Shown here: positions 32,957 to 35,854 of the stretch, piece by piece
Numbering within the stretch: position 1 is the stretch's first letter
Layout: the number at the start of each line of letters is the position of its first letter
Assembly (NCBI GenBank): GCA_003132325.1
Contig: PKXK01000188.1
Location: 8,356-44,209, forward strand
DNA length: 35,854 bases
Source: Acidobacteriaceae bacterium
GTDB taxonomy: Bacteria > Acidobacteriota > Terriglobia > Terriglobales > Acidobacteriaceae
Direction: 5' to 3'
Notes under the pieces: generated by a model
Told to the model about the DNA's origin: nothing
Database searches by the model: none
What the model saw: the letters and a program-made list of their open reading frames with translations, nothing else
Position numbers and translations under genes: made by a program

Positions 32957-35506
32957 GTGAGATTCGCGGATCTATTCCGCAGCGCGCGCCGGGCTGACGT
33001 CGAGTTGCTGCGAGCGCGCTTTCTCAGGTTTCGCAGCCTGCTCGAAAATAATAATCGCGTGCTCTGCCTGATCGCCGATGCCAACGAAAAGCTCGGCGGC
33101 GAATACCTCTTCGACACCCAGTATCTCCTGTCCCTGGAAGCACAGTTGGGCGAGGCGGTGACCGCTGTGGTCCGCGACCTTGCCGAGATGTCCGGCAATC
33201 GCTACCCGACTCTTGCTCTCCAGTTCGAACGGATGCGGGCGGCGGTGCGGGCCAGTCTCAAGCCGCACCAGATCGATCCGAACTTGCCGCTCACCCTCAC
33301 CCTCGACGAACTGGGCACGGAACTCGCCGATGTCGTGGGAGAGAAGATGGCGCGGCTGGGGGAGATTCGGCGCCGGCTCGCGCTCCCGGTGCCGGACGGA
33401 TTCGTCATCACCGCGCGAGCGTGTGATCTGGTGCTGGCGCATCCCAAAGTCGCCGGCGAGTTCGAGAAGTATCGCGCCGGCAGCGAAGGCGCGGCCGCCT
33501 TGCTGCAAGCAGCGATCCTTGCGTCGGAACCACCCGCGGAAGTCGCCAGAGCCATCAAGGAAGCTCTGAAGCCGTTCAGCCGGAATGCCAGGTTCGCGGT
33601 ACGCAGCAGTGCGCTCGGAGAAGATGCCGATCTTACCTTCGCGGGGCAGCACACAACCATCCTGAACGTGCCGCGCGAGCGCGTGGCGACGGCTTGGCTG
33701 AAGGTGGTCGCGAGCCTGTTTTCGGAGCCGGCGAGTGGCTACCGGCGCGGCCATGGCCTGTCCTCCGCCGCCGGCGAAATGGCAGTGGGGTGTCTTCTCA
33801 TGGTCCCAACTTCGGCCAGCGGCGTGCTCTATTCCGTCGATCCCAATGCGCCGGAAAGCGGTGCCATGATCGTTTCCGCTGCGCGCGGCCTCGGCGTCCT
33901 GGTCGTCGAGGGGCGAGGCTCCGTGGATGAGTTCAAGCTCTCGCGTCACGCGCCCCATCAAGTTCTCGCACGCCAGATCGCGGACAAGCAGGAGATGTGC
34001 GTTCCGCTCGACGAAGGAACCCACATCGCGCCCGTACCTGCCGAACTGCGCCGCGCGCCCGCGATTACCGACGACACGCTCGCCGCTCTTGCCGACTCCG
34101 CCCTCAGAATCGAACGGCACATGAGATGCCCGCAGGATATCGAGTGGGCGGTTGGCCACGATAGCAGTCTGGTCGTGCTGCAAGCACGGCCCTTGCGCCT
34201 GCCACCCGCCGCGCCGCATCCGGCGGACGAGATCCTGTCGGCCTGCACCCGCCACCGCGTGCTCATGCCCGGCCACGGTGAGGTGGCCTGTCGCGGAATC
34301 GGCGCCGGGCGGGTGTTCCTGGTGGGGGCCGACGAAGCGACCGATGGCTTCCTGCCCGGCGATGTGCTGGTGACCCGGTTTGCCTCCCCCCGCCTCTCCG
34401 CGCTCGTTGCCAGCGCCAGCGCTTTGGTGAGCGATGTGGGGTCAGTGACCGGACATCTGGCCACCGTGGCCCGCGAATATCGTGTTCCCGCCATCGTGGG
34501 AACCCGGGACGCCACCGAACTGCTCCCGGCGGGAACGGTGATCACGGTCGACGCCAATGAGAACACCGTTTACGAGGGAAGCGTGGAGGAGTTGCTCCGC
34601 TATCAACTGCTGCGGAGTCAGCCCTACGAGGAGACGCACGAGTTCCGCGCTTTACGCCGCATGTTGAGGCACATCTCGCCGCTCCATCAAAGAGACCCCA
34701 GCTCTCCCGACTTTGAGCCCGAACACTGCCGTACCTACCACGATATTATTCGCTTCGCTCACGAGCGGGCGCTCGCCGAGTTGAGTCATCTGGGCGAGTT
34801 CCAGCTCGAGGGCAGCAGTGCGCGGGCGCTCGATCTGGATATCCCGCTGGACCTCGTCCTCGTCGATCTAGGCGGAGGCATCGCCTCCAATGCCCGCGGC
34901 AAGGCCGTATCCCGAAGCCAGGTTGCTTGCCGGCCGCTGGAGATTCTGCTGCAAGGCTTGCTTGCTCCCGGCGTTTGGTCGACCAATCCGGCCGAGATGG
35001 ACCTCGATGGATTCATGGCCAGCGCTACCCGCGCGGGGCCGCTGACGTCGCCCGGCGGCGACGCGCTCCGGCGCAACGTGGCCATCGTCTCCGCCGACTA
35101 CCTGAATCTGAACCTTAGAGTCGGATACCATTTCAACGTGGTCGACTGCTATTTGGGCGAGAATCCCGAAGATAGCTACATCTTCTTCCGCTTCGTCGGA
35201 GGCGTGACCGATGTCACGCGACGCACCCGGCGAGCGCGCCTGCTGGCGACCATTCTTTCCCAGCAAGGATTCACGACCGACCTCAGCGGCGAGCTGATCG
35301 TCGGGCGGCTGCAAGGCGTGCCCCAACCCCTCTGCGAAGAGCAACTGCGCATGGTGGGCCGCCTGATCGGGTTCTCGCGGCAGTTGGATATCCTGCTGCG
35401 CGACGATCGCACCGTGGATCAGCTGGTGAACGCATTTCTCGAAAGCAGATTTCATATGACCATCGATACTCTTATGAAGGAGCGTGACCATGCCGACGAA
35501 CATTGA
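32957..35506 (+). CDS. PEP-synthase-like protein: PPDK N-domain, swivelling His domain, novel C-terminus
   Basis: 849 residues. Residues 1-115 are helical (LLENNNRVLCLIADANEKLGG). An ATP-grasp PEP/pyruvate-dikinase N-domain (about 120-415) has PVPDGFVIT, FAVRSSALGED (VRSS 215-218) and QDIEWAVGHD...VLQARPLR. The mobile phosphohistidine domain (about 425-550) has SVTGHLATVAREYRVPAIVG with His500; canonical TSHAA is changed to TGHLA. The usual C-terminal TIM barrel that binds PEP is missing; instead there is about 300 residues of a different domain (EFRALRRMLRHISPLH, YHDIIRFAHERALAEL, VDLGGGIASNARGKAV, NVVDCYLGENPEDSYIFFRF). It is therefore likely a phosphotransfer or signalling relative rather than a gluconeogenic enzyme. 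GTG 32957 has GAGGGGGG just upstream. The next gene overlaps it by 17 bases. Confidence 0.85.
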   Translation: MRFADLFRSARRADVELLRARFLRFRSLLENNNRVLCLIADANEKLGGEYLFDTQYLLSLEAQLGEAVTAVVRDLAEMSGNRYPTLALQFERMRAAVRASLKPHQIDPNLPLTLTLDELGTELADVVGEKMARLGEIRRRLALPVPDGFVITARACDLVLAHPKVAGEFEKYRAGSEGAAALLQAAILASEPPAEVARAIKEALKPFSRNARFAVRSSALGEDADLTFAGQHTTILNVPRERVATAWLKVVASLFSEPASGYRRGHGLSSAAGEMAVGCLLMVPTSASGVLYSVDPNAPESGAMIVSAARGLGVLVVEGRGSVDEFKLSRHAPHQVLARQIADKQEMCVPLDEGTHIAPVPAELRRAPAITDDTLAALADSALRIERHMRCPQDIEWAVGHDSSLVVLQARPLRLPPAAPHPADEILSACTRHRVLMPGHGEVACRGIGAGRVFLVGADEATDGFLPGDVLVTRFASPRLSALVASASALVSDVGSVTGHLATVAREYRVPAIVGTRDATELLPAGTVITVDANENTVYEGSVEELLRYQLLRSQPYEETHEFRALRRMLRHISPLHQRDPSSPDFEPEHCRTYHDIIRFAHERALAELSHLGEFQLEGSSARALDLDIPLDLVLVDLGGGIASNARGKAVSRSQVACRPLEILLQGLLAPGVWSTNPAEMDLDGFMASATRAGPLTSPGGDALRRNVAIVSADYLNLNLRVGYHFNVVDCYLGENPEDSYIFFRFVGGVTDVTRRTRRARLLATILSQQGFTTDLSGELIVGRLQGVPQPLCEEQLRMVGRLIGFSRQLDILLRDDRTVDQLVNAFLESRFHMTIDTLMKERDHADEH

Positions 35507-35854
35507 TGTGATGGTCCTTGACGACGAGCCCACCGTGTGCGAACGCCTCAAGGACTTTTTTGAGAAGGACGGAATGAAGGTGGAAACCTTCACGGAAAGC
35601 AGCAGGGCGGTCGAGCGGCTGGCGCAGCAGCGATTTCACGTCGTGGTCACCGACCTGAAAATGAAGGGGCCCACCGGCATCGACGTCCTGGTCGCGGTCA
35701 AGAACCAGAATCTTCCCACCGAAGTCATCGTCATTACTGGCTACCGCACCATGGATGTCACGCGCGCGGCGGAGTGCGTGGGAGCTTATGCCTTCCTGGA
35801 CAAGCCGTTCCGTCTGGAGCAGTTGCGCGACTTAGTGAAGAAGGCGGCAAAAAA
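35490..35854 (+). CDS. Receiver-only response regulator, cut by window end
   Basis: At least 121 residues, running off the right edge. A CheY-like receiver: Asp11-Asp12, phospho-acceptor Asp55 (VVVTD), Thr83 (VITGY) and Lys105 (DKPF). ATG 35490 is supported by AAGGAG at 35477-35482 and lies inside the end of the PEP-synthase-like gene (17-base overlap), so the two are coupled. By similarity to the receivers at 21525 and 26177 it probably ends soon after the edge without an output domain, but that cannot be seen. It is the natural partner of the kinase at 29656. Confidence 0.9.
   Translation, partial: MPTNIDVMVLDDEPTVCERLKDFFEKDGMKVETFTESSRAVERLAQQRFHVVVTDLKMKGPTGIDVLVAVKNQNLPTEVIVITGYRTMDVTRAAECVGAYAFLDKPFRLEQLRDLVKKAAK

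Noticed and set aside
32972-34276. 434-codon open frame on the minus strand opposite the PEP-synthase-like gene
   Set aside because: The frame is antisense to well-conserved ATP-grasp motifs and has no start signals.

Overview
The window looks like chromosomal DNA of an acidobacterium (Acidobacteriota, probably class Terriglobia). This is inferred from gene content: two very long Ser/Thr kinases with C-terminal TPR arrays, an ECF sigma factor translationally fused to one of them, secreted beta-helix and propeller proteins, a tripartite RND pump, and intergenic hairpin and G-run elements of a style I associate with these genomes. No rRNA, CRISPR array, complete insertion sequence or prophage was found. 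One tRNA is present (tRNA-Val, anticodon GAC).

Left part (1-14.5 kb). A small zinc-ribbon ORF sits at the edge. An ECF sigma/kinase pair follows on the minus strand; the sigma lacks the usual acidic region-2.2 motif and has threonines there. A divergent secreted beta-helix protein lies opposite. A stretch of about 2.1 kb then carries a tRNA-Met-like fragment and three co-directional unrecognised genes, one with octapeptide repeats and a one-base frameshift. A second long kinase with kinase, membrane, TolB-like and TPR parts is read rightwards, ends at a strong hairpin, and converges on a secreted propeller-like protein preceded by a 40-codon coupled leader ORF.

Middle (14.5-26.1 kb). An excisionase-like HTH protein lies beside tRNA-Val. 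A minus-strand efflux operon follows (small membrane protein, adaptor, RND pump, outer-membrane channel). Next come a response regulator/histidine kinase pair and a secreted PDZ-S41 peptidase. About 1 kb of non-coding DNA rich in hairpins and G-runs separates this from the right part.

Right part (26.2 kb to the end). This is the most interesting region: two divergent operons around a 359-bp intergenic region with two CRP-type palindromes. The minus operon encodes a membrane-anchored cytidylate-kinase-like protein, a TauE/SafE-type transporter and a receiver-only response regulator. The plus operon encodes a HAMP histidine kinase (paralogous to the one at 22-23.5 kb), a second TauE/SafE transporter, a TIGR02186-type membrane protein, a PEP-synthase-like protein without the PEP-binding barrel, and a receiver-only regulator cut by the window end. 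Together with the 21.5-kb pair there are three output-less receivers and two sister kinases. I infer a phosphorylation-controlled anion or sulfur-compound transport system whose biochemistry is, as far as I know, undescribed.
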